This document shows positions 46,947-55,472 of a DNA stretch of 64,000 nt, in pieces (the stretch's first letter is position 1; every line of letters starts with the position of its first letter). The DNA is from Bacteroides sp. (GTDB lineage: Bacteria > Bacteroidota > Bacteroidia > Bacteroidales > Muribaculaceae). The position numbers and the translations under genes were made by a program. The stretch covers positions 186,001 through 250,000 of the forward strand of contig JAAVCP010000071.1 of assembly GCA_014802265.1 (NCBI GenBank), in the 5' to 3' direction. The notes beneath the pieces were generated by a model. It worked only from the letters and a program-made list of their open reading frames with translations. It made no database searches and had not been told where the DNA came from.

Positions 46947-48852
46947 AACTTCCGTTATAATCCGGTTTACTGTTTTCCTTAGCTGACTTCTCCTTCTTGG
47001 GCTTGGCAGCTTTTGATTTCTTGTCAAGAAGAGGTTTTCTGTCAGGCTTTGCCTTTTTGTCAGATTTCCTTTCGGAACGAGCCTTGGAACCCCTTGACGA
47101 TTTGCCTGATTCAGCAGTCTCAGCTTTTTTTCTACGCTTATCACTGCGAGCCTTTGCATCTTGTGAATAATCACGGTCGGTAGCAAACTCCGGATGAATT
47201 GTCGTGCCGAAGAAATCAGCATTCTTCAGGGCATTGATCACCTTCTGTGAGTCACCCTTTCTGACATCAAACAGAGTGTAGCCCGGCATCAAGTCAATTC
47301 TGCCTATATCCGGTTTAGAACCCACCACGTTCTTATTTATCAGCTCCATTAAGTTACCGGGGAAGAAACCCTGGCTCTTACCTACATTGACCATCAGGCG
47401 ATCGTAACCCTCCTCACCCTTACGACGGTCTTTGTCGCGGTTGCCATCGCGTTTACGGTCTTTGTCTCTGCCACCTCTCTCAGATTTGGTGTCGGCTGCA
47501 TTAAGATCAATATCCGGCATATTCTGATAATATGCAAGCAAACGGTTAAACTCAAGTGAGAGAAGACGCTTCAGAAGATCCTCTTCCGACAGCCACTCCA
47601 ATTTCTTGCGGACTCCGGGCAGATACTTATTGATCTCTTCCTCATTGACCTGAACCCTCTCAAGATTGTCGGCAAGGTGATAAAGCTGCTTTTCAATAAT
47701 ATGTTCGGGTGTAGGCACTTTCTTATATTCAAAAGTCTTGCCAATCTTTTTCTCTATCTCACGCAGCTTCCCCTTTTCGCGTGAGTGTATGATAGCCACT
47801 GACACGCCGGTCTTGTTGGCACGCCCTGTACGCCCGGAGCGGTGGGTATAGACAGCAGTATCATCCGGCAAACCATAGTTGATTACATGGGTAAGGTCAT
47901 CAACATCAAGACCACGCGCAGCCACGTCGGTAGCAACCAAGAGCTGAGTCACATGGTCACGGAATTTCTTCATCGCGAGGTCACGCTGTGCCTGTGAAAG
48001 ATCACCGTGCAGACAATCGGCATTATATCCGTCGGCAATCAGTTTGTCGGCAATCTCCTGAGTCTCATTTCTTGTACGACAGAAGATAATACCGTAGATA
48101 TCAGGGTTATTATCAGCCACACGCTTCAAGGCAAGATACTTATCATGAGCCTTTACCATATAATAGATATGGCGCACGTTCTTAGCCCCCTCGTTCTTAT
48201 TGCCTGCCACAAACTCAACCGGGTCATGCATAAACTCCTTGGCAATTCCGGCAATCTCCTTTGGCATTGTGGCTGAGAACATGAGCATCTTTCTATCTTC
48301 AGGCACATGGGTAAGAATCTCTTTAATATCATCAAGGAAGCCCATGTTGAGCATCTCGTCAGCCTCATCGAGAATAACGGTGTGGACATCATTAAGCTTC
48401 ACCTCTCCCCTCTTGATAAGGTCAATCAGACGTCCCGGAGTAGCTACTATTACCTGCACCCCGTTGCGAAGCGTACGGATCTGACTTTCAATACTTGATC
48501 CGCCATAGACAGGAAGGATTTTAAGATTATCGATATATCGTGAAAAATCAGCCAGGTCACCGGCAATCTGTAAACACAACTCACGTGTCGGCGCAATAAT
48601 AAGAGCCTGAGGCACACGGCGGTCAACATCTATTCTCTGGAGCACCGGCAATCCGAATGCTGCGGTTTTACCCGTACCGGTCTGTGCAAGTCCCACTACA
48701 TCGCCGTCTTTCTGCAGGAGGTGCGGAATCACCATATCCTGAATCGGCATAGGATTTACAAAACCCATTTCCTCAATTGCCTTCAGCAACCGAGGTTCTA
48801 CTCCAAGGTCGCCAAACGACCTTATCTCTTCCTTATTTTCATTTTCTTCCAT
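46918..48852 (-). CDS. DEAD-box RNA helicase with DbpA-type RNA-binding tail
   Basis: The 644-residue protein has all core motifs: Q-motif (FVNPMPIQ), AQTGTGKTAAF, PTRELCLQIA, DEAD (VILDEADEML), SATMP, and HRSGRTGR. A C-terminal DbpA/CsdA-like domain follows (YDRLMVNVGKSQGFFPGNLM), then a Lys/Arg/Ser-rich tail of about 90 residues. It unwinds RNA duplexes, probably in ribosome assembly or cold response. The tail overlaps the start of the DUF3256 gene. Confidence 0.95.
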   Translation of the reverse strand: MEENENKEEIRSFGDLGVEPRLLKAIEEMGFVNPMPIQDMVIPHLLQKDGDVVGLAQTGTGKTAAFGLPVLQRIDVDRRVPQALIIAPTRELCLQIAGDLADFSRYIDNLKILPVYGGSSIESQIRTLRNGVQVIVATPGRLIDLIKRGEVKLNDVHTVILDEADEMLNMGFLDDIKEILTHVPEDRKMLMFSATMPKEIAGIAKEFMHDPVEFVAGNKNEGAKNVRHIYYMVKAHDKYLALKRVADNNPDIYGIIFCRTRNETQEIADKLIADGYNADCLHGDLSQAQRDLAMKKFRDHVTQLLVATDVAARGLDVDDLTHVINYGLPDDTAVYTHRSGRTGRANKTGVSVAIIHSREKGKLREIEKKIGKTFEYKKVPTPEHIIEKQLYHLADNLERVQVNEEEINKYLPGVRKKLEWLSEEDLLKRLLSLEFNRLLAYYQNMPDIDLNAADTKSERGGRDKDRKRDGNRDKDRRKGEEGYDRLMVNVGKSQGFFPGNLMELINKNVVGSKPDIGRIDLMPGYTLFDVRKGDSQKVINALKNADFFGTTIHPEFATDRDYSQDAKARSDKRRKKAETAESGKSSRGSKARSERKSDKKAKPDRKPLLDKKSKAAKPKKEKSAKENSKPDYNGSYEIFYKKKK

Positions 48853-49068
48853 AGTAATTCTATATGTTTTTGTGGGACATCACCGACCGGTCAACCCGCA
48901 TTAGACAACTTAGATTGTCTCCCTGCCAGACGAAGATGAACGCTTTTTTCATTATAATTAACGTTTCATTATAATTAACGCCCAAACCCCACTAATTGCT
49001 CACTATGGCGTGAATTTAATGAAACACTATCTCTTTATAAGTTGCAAAATTACTAAATTCTCTCCATA

Positions 49069-49100
49069 TTTGGAAATGTCGCAGATTTATCTTAAGTTTG
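49069..49100 (+). promoter_or_regulatory. Promoter of the dipeptidase gene (near-leaderless)
   Basis: TTTG at 49069-49072 and TAAGTTTG at 49093-49100, exactly 20 bases apart. The -7 box ends only 4 bases before the ATG, so the mRNA would start at or next to the start codon. Confidence 0.6.
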
Positions 49101-49104
49101 TGGC

Positions 49105-50751
49105 ATGAAACGTATTTCTTTATCATTATCATTACTGCTTCCGGCGATTGCATGGTTATCGCCCGAAGCTTTGGCGTGTACAAACCTTATAGCAGGTCCG
49201 AAAGCCACTGCCGATGGGTCTGTGTTTGTGACATACGCCGCTGACTCCCATAATCTCTATGGAATGCTTACTCACACCCCGGCTGCAAAGCATGCCCCGG
49301 GAGAGATGAGAAAAGTGATTGAATGGGACACTAACAAACCTCTCGGCGAAATTCCCCAACCGGCACAGACATACAATGTGGTGGGCAACATCAACGAGCA
49401 TCAGGTAGCCATCGGCGAAAGCACATGGGGTGGACGAGAAGAACTTGTCGACACCACGGGTAATTCTATCATTGACTATGGCTCCCTTATTCAGATTGCC
49501 CTTGAAAGATCGAAGACAGCACGTGAGGCGATAAAGGTCATGACTGAACTCGTTGACAAATATGGCTATGCCAGCAGCGGAGAGTCATTTTCTATTGCCG
49601 ACAAGAATGAAGTGTGGGTGATGGAACTCATCGGCAAGGGGGCAGAGAAAGGTGCCGTATGGGTGGCAGTACGCATTCCCGACAATGCTATCTCCGGGCA
49701 TGCCAATGAGCCACGAATCCGCAAAGTTGACTTCAAAGACAAGGAAAACGTGATGCATAGCAAAGACGTGATATCCTTTGCGCGTAAACGTGGGTATTTC
49801 AATGGCAAAGATGAGGATTTCTCCTTTGCAGACGCATATTCCGAGCACGACCCTGCCACCCGCCGAGGTTGTGACGCCAGGGTGTGGAGCTTCTTCCGTC
49901 GCTACAATCCGGAGGCTGACAAATATTACGCATGGTGCAGTGGGGAGAGCAACGACCCGATGCCCCTTTATGTGATTCCCGACAAGAAGCTTACTGTGGA
50001 AGACATGCAGGAAAGTATGCGTGATCATTTTGAGGGAACTCCATTTGAGATGACTTCCGATGTGGGAGCAGGGCCTTTCCATGTCCCCTACCGTTGGCGA
50101 CCTATGGAATATGAAGTTGACGGCAAGAAATATTGCATGGAGAGAGCGATTGCCACCCAGCAAACCGGCTGGAGCTTCGTCAGTCAGAGCCGTGCAGACC
50201 TCCCCGATCCCGTTGGTGGGGTATTATGGTTTGGCACTGACGATACCAACACCTCCGTATACATGCCTATATATTGCAGTGTGACGGAAGTGCCCGAGCA
50301 ACTTGGACCCGGTGACATCAACACCTTTGACTTTAACTCCAATTTCTGGATGAATACATGGGTGGCTAATCAGGCATACGAGCGCTATGACCGTATGATT
50401 CCAGACATCAGGAAAGTGCAGGGAAAATTGGAAAGTAATTACCGCAATTCCCGATCAGCTGTGGAGAAAGAACTTGTGGCACTCCATTCTGCCGGCAATA
50501 TGGATGCACTGCGTAAAAAAGTGAATGATGAAAGCAAGGCAATCGCCAAGGAAGCCACTGACTCTTATCGTGAGCTTGCCCAGTATCTGCTCGTAAAGTA
50601 TATGGACGGCAACCAAAAGAAGACTGATGCAGACGGCAACTTCATCATGACAGAATACGGTATCCCGGCATACCCCACCTTCCCCGGTTATGACAAAAAG
50701 TATTACGAAAACATCGTAAAGGAATCCGGCGATCATTTCCTTATTCCATAA
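49105..50751 (+). CDS. C69-family dipeptidase
   Basis: The 548-residue protein has a signal peptide that ends just before ACTNLIAGPKATADGSVFVTYAADSH. In C69 (Ntn) peptidases the Cys after cleavage is the N-terminal nucleophile; here it is the C of ACTNLIAG. Other family blocks are GESTWGGREEL, YGYASSGESFSIADKNEVWVMEL and NEPRIRKVDF. It hydrolyses dipeptides, probably in the periplasm. It stands alone with its own promoter and terminator. Confidence 0.93.
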   Translation: MKRISLSLSLLLPAIAWLSPEALACTNLIAGPKATADGSVFVTYAADSHNLYGMLTHTPAAKHAPGEMRKVIEWDTNKPLGEIPQPAQTYNVVGNINEHQVAIGESTWGGREELVDTTGNSIIDYGSLIQIALERSKTAREAIKVMTELVDKYGYASSGESFSIADKNEVWVMELIGKGAEKGAVWVAVRIPDNAISGHANEPRIRKVDFKDKENVMHSKDVISFARKRGYFNGKDEDFSFADAYSEHDPATRRGCDARVWSFFRRYNPEADKYYAWCSGESNDPMPLYVIPDKKLTVEDMQESMRDHFEGTPFEMTSDVGAGPFHVPYRWRPMEYEVDGKKYCMERAIATQQTGWSFVSQSRADLPDPVGGVLWFGTDDTNTSVYMPIYCSVTEVPEQLGPGDINTFDFNSNFWMNTWVANQAYERYDRMIPDIRKVQGKLESNYRNSRSAVEKELVALHSAGNMDALRKKVNDESKAIAKEATDSYRELAQYLLVKYMDGNQKKTDADGNFIMTEYGIPAYPTFPGYDKKYYENIVKESGDHFLIP

Positions 50752-50756
50752 ACTCA

Positions 50757-50802
50757 TGGGGTTGTGAAGTTTTGGGCAAACCCCAACACCTTCACAACCC
50801 CA
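50757..50802 (+). terminator. Terminator of the dipeptidase gene
   Basis: TGGGGTTGTGAAG at 50757-50769 pairs perfectly with 50790-50802. It starts 6 bases after the stop codon. Confidence 0.7.
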
Positions 50803-50828
50803 CACTTCACAAATTTTAACTGTTAAAA

Positions 50829-50860
50829 TTTGTATTATGAAGTAAAATAAAGTAACTTTG
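50829..50860 (+). promoter_or_regulatory. Promoter of greA-HIT operon or a small RNA
   Basis: TTTG at 50829-50832 and TAACTTTG at 50853-50860, 20 bases apart. Transcription would begin near 50864. Confidence 0.6.
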
Positions 50861-50863
50861 CAA

Positions 50864-51093
50864 CGAAATTAAGAGAGAGGCACAGAGAGTGTCTGCAAGG
50901 GTCTTTTAAGCCCGTTTGTCAATCAGGAGATGTGCTCCCCTTTGAAAACGGAACTAAAAGATTCCTTTATTTTTTATCTTTCTTAATACACCTCCGGTTT
51001 CCGGGCTTATAATTGTACCCTTCGTGGTCATCTTTTCTTCGCCTTGAAACCATATTTTTAATCGGAAATAATCAATTAAATCTAAAACCAACA
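50864..51093 (+). ncRNA. Long structured leader of greA or small RNA
   Basis: The 230-base stretch before greA has no coding region. CCGTTT (50909-50914) can pair with AAACGG (50946-50951) around an inner GGAG/CTCC hairpin. TCTTTTA near 50899 can pair with TAAAAGA near 50955, competing with the other fold. A T-rich run (about 50965-50985) follows. This may be a regulatory leader, or a separate RNA of about 120 bases. I recognise no Rfam family by eye. Confidence 0.4.
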
Positions 51094-51558
51094 ATGGCTA
51101 CTTATCTCACCCAAGAAGGGTATGACAAAAAAATGAAAGAGCTTGCCGAATTGGAAGCTCAGCGTCCCATTATCAAGCAAGCTATCGCAGAGGCACGTGA
51201 CAAAGGCGACCTCTCCGAAAATGCTGAGTATGATGCTGCAAAAGAGGCTCAAGGCATGCTTGAAATGAAGATTTCCAAAATCAAGGAACTCATTGCCACT
51301 GCCCGAATCATCGACGACAGCAAGCTCAACACTGATATTATTCAACTGCTCAACAAAGTGACTATCAAAAATCTTAAGAACAACATGACAGTCACTTACA
51401 CCATAGTAACTGAGAATGAGGCAAATCTCCGCGAGGGTAAAATTTCTTCTGCCACTCCAATTGCACAGGGACTTCTCGGACATAAGGTCGGCGATCGTGT
51501 CAAAGTGAAGGCTCCCGTTGGCGAACTTGAATTTGAGGTGCTTAAAATTGAAATTTAA
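51094..51558 (+). CDS. greA: Transcription elongation factor GreA
   Basis: With the ATG at 51094 the protein has 154 residues and begins MATYLTQEGYDKKMKELAELE, typical of GreA. The coiled-coil tip has the acidic residues (GDLSENAEYDAAKEAQ) that enter the RNA polymerase channel and stimulate transcript cleavage. The C-terminal domain SPATPIAQGLLGHKVGDRVKVKAPVG-type ending is present. The upstream ATG at 51013 is in the leader and is not needed. It is followed by the HIT gene after 11 bases. Confidence 0.95.
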   Translation: MATYLTQEGYDKKMKELAELEAQRPIIKQAIAEARDKGDLSENAEYDAAKEAQGMLEMKISKIKELIATARIIDDSKLNTDIIQLLNKVTIKNLKNNMTVTYTIVTENEANLREGKISSATPIAQGLLGHKVGDRVKVKAPVGELEFEVLKIEI

Positions 51559-51569
51559 TATTTCTCCCA

Positions 51570-51965
51570 ATGACTATATTCTCAAAAATAATAGCCGGGG
51601 AAATCCCATGTTACAAGGTGGCTGAAGACGACAAGTTTTTTGCTTTTCTTGACATCAACCCCGTCAACTGGGGTCACACTCTGGTTGTGCCCAAGCAGGA
51701 GACTGACTATATCTTCGATCTTGACGATAAGCAGATAGGCGAGATGATGGTATTTGCAAAAAAAGTGGCAGAGGCTATCAAAAAAGCTATTCCATGTCGC
51801 AAGGTAGGTATGGCTGTTCTCGGACTGGAGGTGCCTCATGCCCATATTCATCTTATTCCCCTGCAAAAGGAAGGCGACATGGATTTTAAGCACAAAGTGG
51901 AAAATCCATCTCCGGAAAAAATGAAGGAAATTAGCGAGGCGATAAGCAGCCAATTCAAAGGTTGA
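51570..51965 (+). CDS. HIT-family nucleotide hydrolase/transferase
   Basis: The 131-residue protein has the histidine triad HAHIHLIP (H90, H92, H94) and N-terminal FSKIIAGEIPCYKVAEDD. HIT proteins hydrolyse nucleotide-phosphoramidates or dinucleotides. It shares the greA transcript, separated by 11 bases. The physiological substrate is unknown. Confidence 0.94.
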   Translation: MTIFSKIIAGEIPCYKVAEDDKFFAFLDINPVNWGHTLVVPKQETDYIFDLDDKQIGEMMVFAKKVAEAIKKAIPCRKVGMAVLGLEVPHAHIHLIPLQKEGDMDFKHKVENPSPEKMKEISEAISSQFKG

Positions 51966-51993
51966 TCCTCACATCCTAATTCCATTCTTAATG

Positions 51994-52033
51994 AAGCCCG
52001 ACAGTTTAAAAATAAGGCTGCCGGGCTTTTTTA
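51994..52033 (+). terminator. Terminator of the greA-HIT operon
   Basis: AAGCCCGACAG pairs with CTGCCGGGCTT (one A-C mismatch), followed by TTTTTT. It lies 29 bases after the stop codon. Confidence 0.75.
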
Positions 52034-52043
52034 TACCCCGTAA

Positions 52044-52076
52044 TTTGCACATATACCGATAAAATGACTATCTTTG
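52044..52076 (+). promoter_or_regulatory. Promoter of the GH2 gene
   Basis: TTTG at 52044-52047 and TATCTTTG at 52069-52076, with 21 bases between. The ATG is at 52098. Confidence 0.55.
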
Positions 52077-52097
52077 TGACGAATTAAAATAGACCAG

Positions 52098-54932
52098 ATG
52101 TCCAACGATTTTCTTTCAGCCCTGATTCTCTCCGCTTCCATGCTCCCAATGCCTTTCGCTTCTTTTGCGGGGGAAGTGCGCGACACCATTATCCTCTCCG
52201 GAGAATGGGACTACTGGCTACATGGGGCACCGACAGCGGTAAAAACTGAAGGTACCCTCACACTTCCGGGAACTCTTGACACTAACGGAATAGGCATCCC
52301 CGTAGAAAAAAGCCACGATACATCCCGTCTCTCACGCCGTGTATCATTTACAGGAGACGTAACCTACTCCAAAGAGGTGGAAATTCCCTCTGACTGGGAA
52401 GGGAAAGACATCGAACTATATATTGAAAGGAGCCGACCTTCCATAGTGATGGTAGACGGGGAGATATCAGGCAGTTCTTCACTTCTCTCTTCCGCTCAAA
52501 AATTCAATCTCTCAAAGGTTCTTACCCCGGGCAGCCACAAAATAGAGGTGACCATAAACAACGGAGATTCAATTCCACGTGCAATCCGCAATAATTCTCA
52601 CGCCTGCACAGAGTCAACCCAGACCAATTGGAACGGCATGATAGGCGATATTCACCTTGAGGCACGCAACCCGATCCACATTGCCTCTGCGAATGCTTTC
52701 CCTAAAACAGACAAGAGCGGATACGAGATAAAGATAAGGCTTTCAAAACCCTCAGAGGATAGATTATCAATCGTGGCAGCGGAAGGTAATTCCATCCAAA
52801 TAAAATCTGTTGTGTTCCCGGGCGATTCCACTGCCTCAATCTTTCTCCCGATGCCTTATAACCATGATAAATGGAGCGAATGGAATCCCGTGACCGATAC
52901 CCTATCCCTCACACTCTCTGACCACCGGAAAGGAGTAATCGACAGGAAAAATATCATAACAGGTTATCGTAAATTCTCATCTTCAGAAGGGAAGTTCACC
53001 ATCAACGGCGACCCGGTGTTCCTGCGTGGAAGACACGATGCATGTGTGTTCCCTATCACAGCCCATGTGCCAATGGATATTGAAACGTGGCGCGATTATT
53101 TCAGCACATTGAAGCAATACGGACTTAACCACGTAAGGTTCCACTCCTGGTGCCCACCCGAGGCATGTTTTCAGGCTGCTGATGAAGCCGGTGTCTATCT
53201 ACAGCCGGAATTGCCTATATGGGGGGAACTTGATAATTCCCTCACTTCTCTTTTGTCGTTTCTCCATAAAGATATGGAGGGAATAATCGAGCAATATTCT
53301 TCTCATCCCTCCTTTGTGATGTTTGCCATCGGTAATGAGCTTTGGGGCGATATCGGATTGATGAACAACTTCATCGACGATGCGCGGGAAATGAATCCTA
53401 ATTTACTTGCCACTCCCGGCTCTAATATATACTTAGGCATGAACGGACATATTGAGGGGGAAGACTATCTCGTGACCTGCCGAGTGGGTGACGGACCCGG
53501 CTTCTCTACCCATGCCCGCGCCTCTTTCTCTTTTGCCGATGCTGACAACGGAGGACTTATTAACAGCACCTACCCTAATTCCGAGATGAATTTTTCTAAT
53601 TCCATCTCTCGCTCACCGGTGCCCGTAATAGGGCACGAAACCGGACAATATCAATTTTATCCCGATTTTAGTGTTATTCAAAAATTTTCCAACAGCGTAT
53701 TGCGTCCTGACAATATCGAGGAATTTGAAAACAGAGCTCGCGAAGCAGGGCATCTGAGAAAGAATACAGACTTTTTTCAAGCTTCCGGGAAATGGGCAGC
53801 AAAACTTTACCGCGCAGACATGGAGATGAATCTTCGTACCCCGGGAATGGGTGGTTTCCAGCTTCTTGATATTCAAGATTATCCGGGACAGGGCACTGCC
53901 CTTGTGGGCATACTTGACCCTTTCATGGATTCCAAGGGGTTAATCACACCCCAAGAATGGAGACAATCTTGCAACGAAATCACACTGCTTGCCGAGATGC
54001 CAAGATTCTGCTTCACGTCAGGCGACACAGTGACCGTAAAGGTAAAAACTGCCAACTTCTCAAACAAATCCCTCTCAGGGAGTACTCTGACATGGGCACT
54101 TACCAACAACGATAAAAAAAGAACTTTTAATAAGGGTTCCCTGCAGCTTCCCGAGGGTAAAGGATTGCTCGACATTGGAGAAATTAACATCACCTTCCCT
54201 AAAGTGAAACAGCCGCAACATATTATTCTCTCCTTGTCATCTTCCACTCCGGAAGAGCAGGTGAGCAACGAATATGATGTATGGGTGTTTCCTACTGAGA
54301 AAAAATGGGTTAAAAATGTGACTGTCACAAGAGATATTGATGAAGCATTCGTCAAATTACGCAAGGGGAAAAATGTTATTCTATACCCGGATACCGCAAG
54401 AGTCAAAGATGCAGTGCTCGGACCGTTGTTTCAGACCGATTACTGGAACTACCGAATGTTTTACAACATCTGCCGCAACATGGAGAAGACACCGTCGCCG
54501 GGCACAATGGGACTCCTTATAGATGACAAGCACCCGGCACTGAAAAATTACCCTACCTCAAACCATACCGACTGGCAATGGTTTCCAGTGATTAGTAATT
54601 CATATCCCCTTATCATTGACCGTCTGCCAAAAGATTTTGACCCAATTGTTGAGGTGATAGACAATGTTGAGCGAGCTTATAGGGTTGCCTTAATGCTCGA
54701 ATGCAATGTGGGAAAAGGGAAACTGATGATTATCAACGCCGACATGGGCAAGGCTTCAGAATATCCCGAAGGAGAATGGCTCCTGCAATCGGTCATGGAG
54801 TATATGGGCTCAAAAGAATGTAAGCCGCGACTTACACTTTCAGAGGAACAGCTCTTAAATCTGCTCACGAAACCCTCAGCCGCACGCACCATAAAGGAAC
54901 TCACAAACCCCTCGGAAGCCATGGGGCTATGA
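52098..54932 (+). CDS. Glycoside hydrolase family 2 protein (exported)
   Basis: The 944-residue protein has a signal peptide (about residues 1-25) and a GH2 layout: a jelly-roll sugar-binding domain, an Ig-like middle domain, and a TIM barrel from about 310. The acid/base E414 is in IGNELWG and the nucleophile E514 is in PVIGHETGQYQFYP. A long C-terminal part (about 630-944) adds two more domains. The substrate cannot be told from sequence; related Bacteroidales enzymes act on plant or host glycans. No SusC/D genes are nearby. Confidence 0.88.
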   Translation: MSNDFLSALILSASMLPMPFASFAGEVRDTIILSGEWDYWLHGAPTAVKTEGTLTLPGTLDTNGIGIPVEKSHDTSRLSRRVSFTGDVTYSKEVEIPSDWEGKDIELYIERSRPSIVMVDGEISGSSSLLSSAQKFNLSKVLTPGSHKIEVTINNGDSIPRAIRNNSHACTESTQTNWNGMIGDIHLEARNPIHIASANAFPKTDKSGYEIKIRLSKPSEDRLSIVAAEGNSIQIKSVVFPGDSTASIFLPMPYNHDKWSEWNPVTDTLSLTLSDHRKGVIDRKNIITGYRKFSSSEGKFTINGDPVFLRGRHDACVFPITAHVPMDIETWRDYFSTLKQYGLNHVRFHSWCPPEACFQAADEAGVYLQPELPIWGELDNSLTSLLSFLHKDMEGIIEQYSSHPSFVMFAIGNELWGDIGLMNNFIDDAREMNPNLLATPGSNIYLGMNGHIEGEDYLVTCRVGDGPGFSTHARASFSFADADNGGLINSTYPNSEMNFSNSISRSPVPVIGHETGQYQFYPDFSVIQKFSNSVLRPDNIEEFENRAREAGHLRKNTDFFQASGKWAAKLYRADMEMNLRTPGMGGFQLLDIQDYPGQGTALVGILDPFMDSKGLITPQEWRQSCNEITLLAEMPRFCFTSGDTVTVKVKTANFSNKSLSGSTLTWALTNNDKKRTFNKGSLQLPEGKGLLDIGEINITFPKVKQPQHIILSLSSSTPEEQVSNEYDVWVFPTEKKWVKNVTVTRDIDEAFVKLRKGKNVILYPDTARVKDAVLGPLFQTDYWNYRMFYNICRNMEKTPSPGTMGLLIDDKHPALKNYPTSNHTDWQWFPVISNSYPLIIDRLPKDFDPIVEVIDNVERAYRVALMLECNVGKGKLMIINADMGKASEYPEGEWLLQSVMEYMGSKECKPRLTLSEEQLLNLLTKPSAARTIKELTNPSEAMGL

Positions 54933-54973
54933 CATCGTGTTTCTTCAACTTTTTAACTTTCAAACTGCAAAAC

Positions 54974-55004
54974 TTTGTAAGTCGAATTATATTTACTACC
55001 TTTG
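54974..55004 (+). promoter_or_regulatory. Promoter of the sufE gene
   Basis: TTTG at 54974-54977 and TACCTTTG at 54997-55004, 19 bases apart. The ATG is at 55024. Confidence 0.55.
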
Positions 55005-55023
55005 CGAATAAATCCAAACCGCT

Positions 55024-55452
55024 ATGACTATAAACGAAACACAAAACGAAATAATCGAAGAATTCGAAGGTCTCACTGACTGGATGGACCGCTATGCATA
55101 TATTATTGATTTGGGTAACACCCTCCCGGAATTTCCGGATTCGGGAAAGACCCCGCAGAATCTTATCGAGGGTTGTCAGAGCCGTGTGTGGATCACTGCC
55201 CGGCAGAACGAAGATGGCAAAATCCATTTTCAGGCTGATTCCGACGCACTGATCGTCAAAGGGATTGTAGCCCTCCTTATGCGTGTGCTTGACAACCGCA
55301 CCCCTGACGAAATTCTCGAAGCCGACTTGTATTTCATTGATAAAATCGGACTTAAGGAACACCTCTCACCTACACGCAGCAACGGACTGCTTGCAATGGT
55401 AAAGCAAATCCATAACTACGCACTCGCCTTCAAAATGCTCAACAACAAATAA
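55024..55452 (+). CDS. SufE-family cysteine desulfurase partner
   Basis: The 142-residue protein has the active-site Cys51 in LIEGCQSRVWI, at the same position as in E. coli SufE, and YIIDLGNTLPEFP upstream. It accepts sulfur from SufS and passes it to SufB in iron-sulfur cluster assembly. The neighbours do not include suf genes; it is 20 bases before the POT transporter gene. Confidence 0.93.
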   Translation: MTINETQNEIIEEFEGLTDWMDRYAYIIDLGNTLPEFPDSGKTPQNLIEGCQSRVWITARQNEDGKIHFQADSDALIVKGIVALLMRVLDNRTPDEILEADLYFIDKIGLKEHLSPTRSNGLLAMVKQIHNYALAFKMLNNK

Positions 55453-55472
55453 TAACTTTAATAAATAACACC

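Noticed and set aside
46947..47222. Extension of the DUF3256 frame into the helicase gene
   Set aside because: It is a shadow of the Lys/Arg-rich helicase tail. The signal peptide lies downstream.
50864..50985. Known riboswitch or SRP/6S RNA before greA
   Set aside because: I found no conserved signature of the TPP, cobalamin, glycine, preQ1, SRP or 6S families, so it is left as an unnamed leader.
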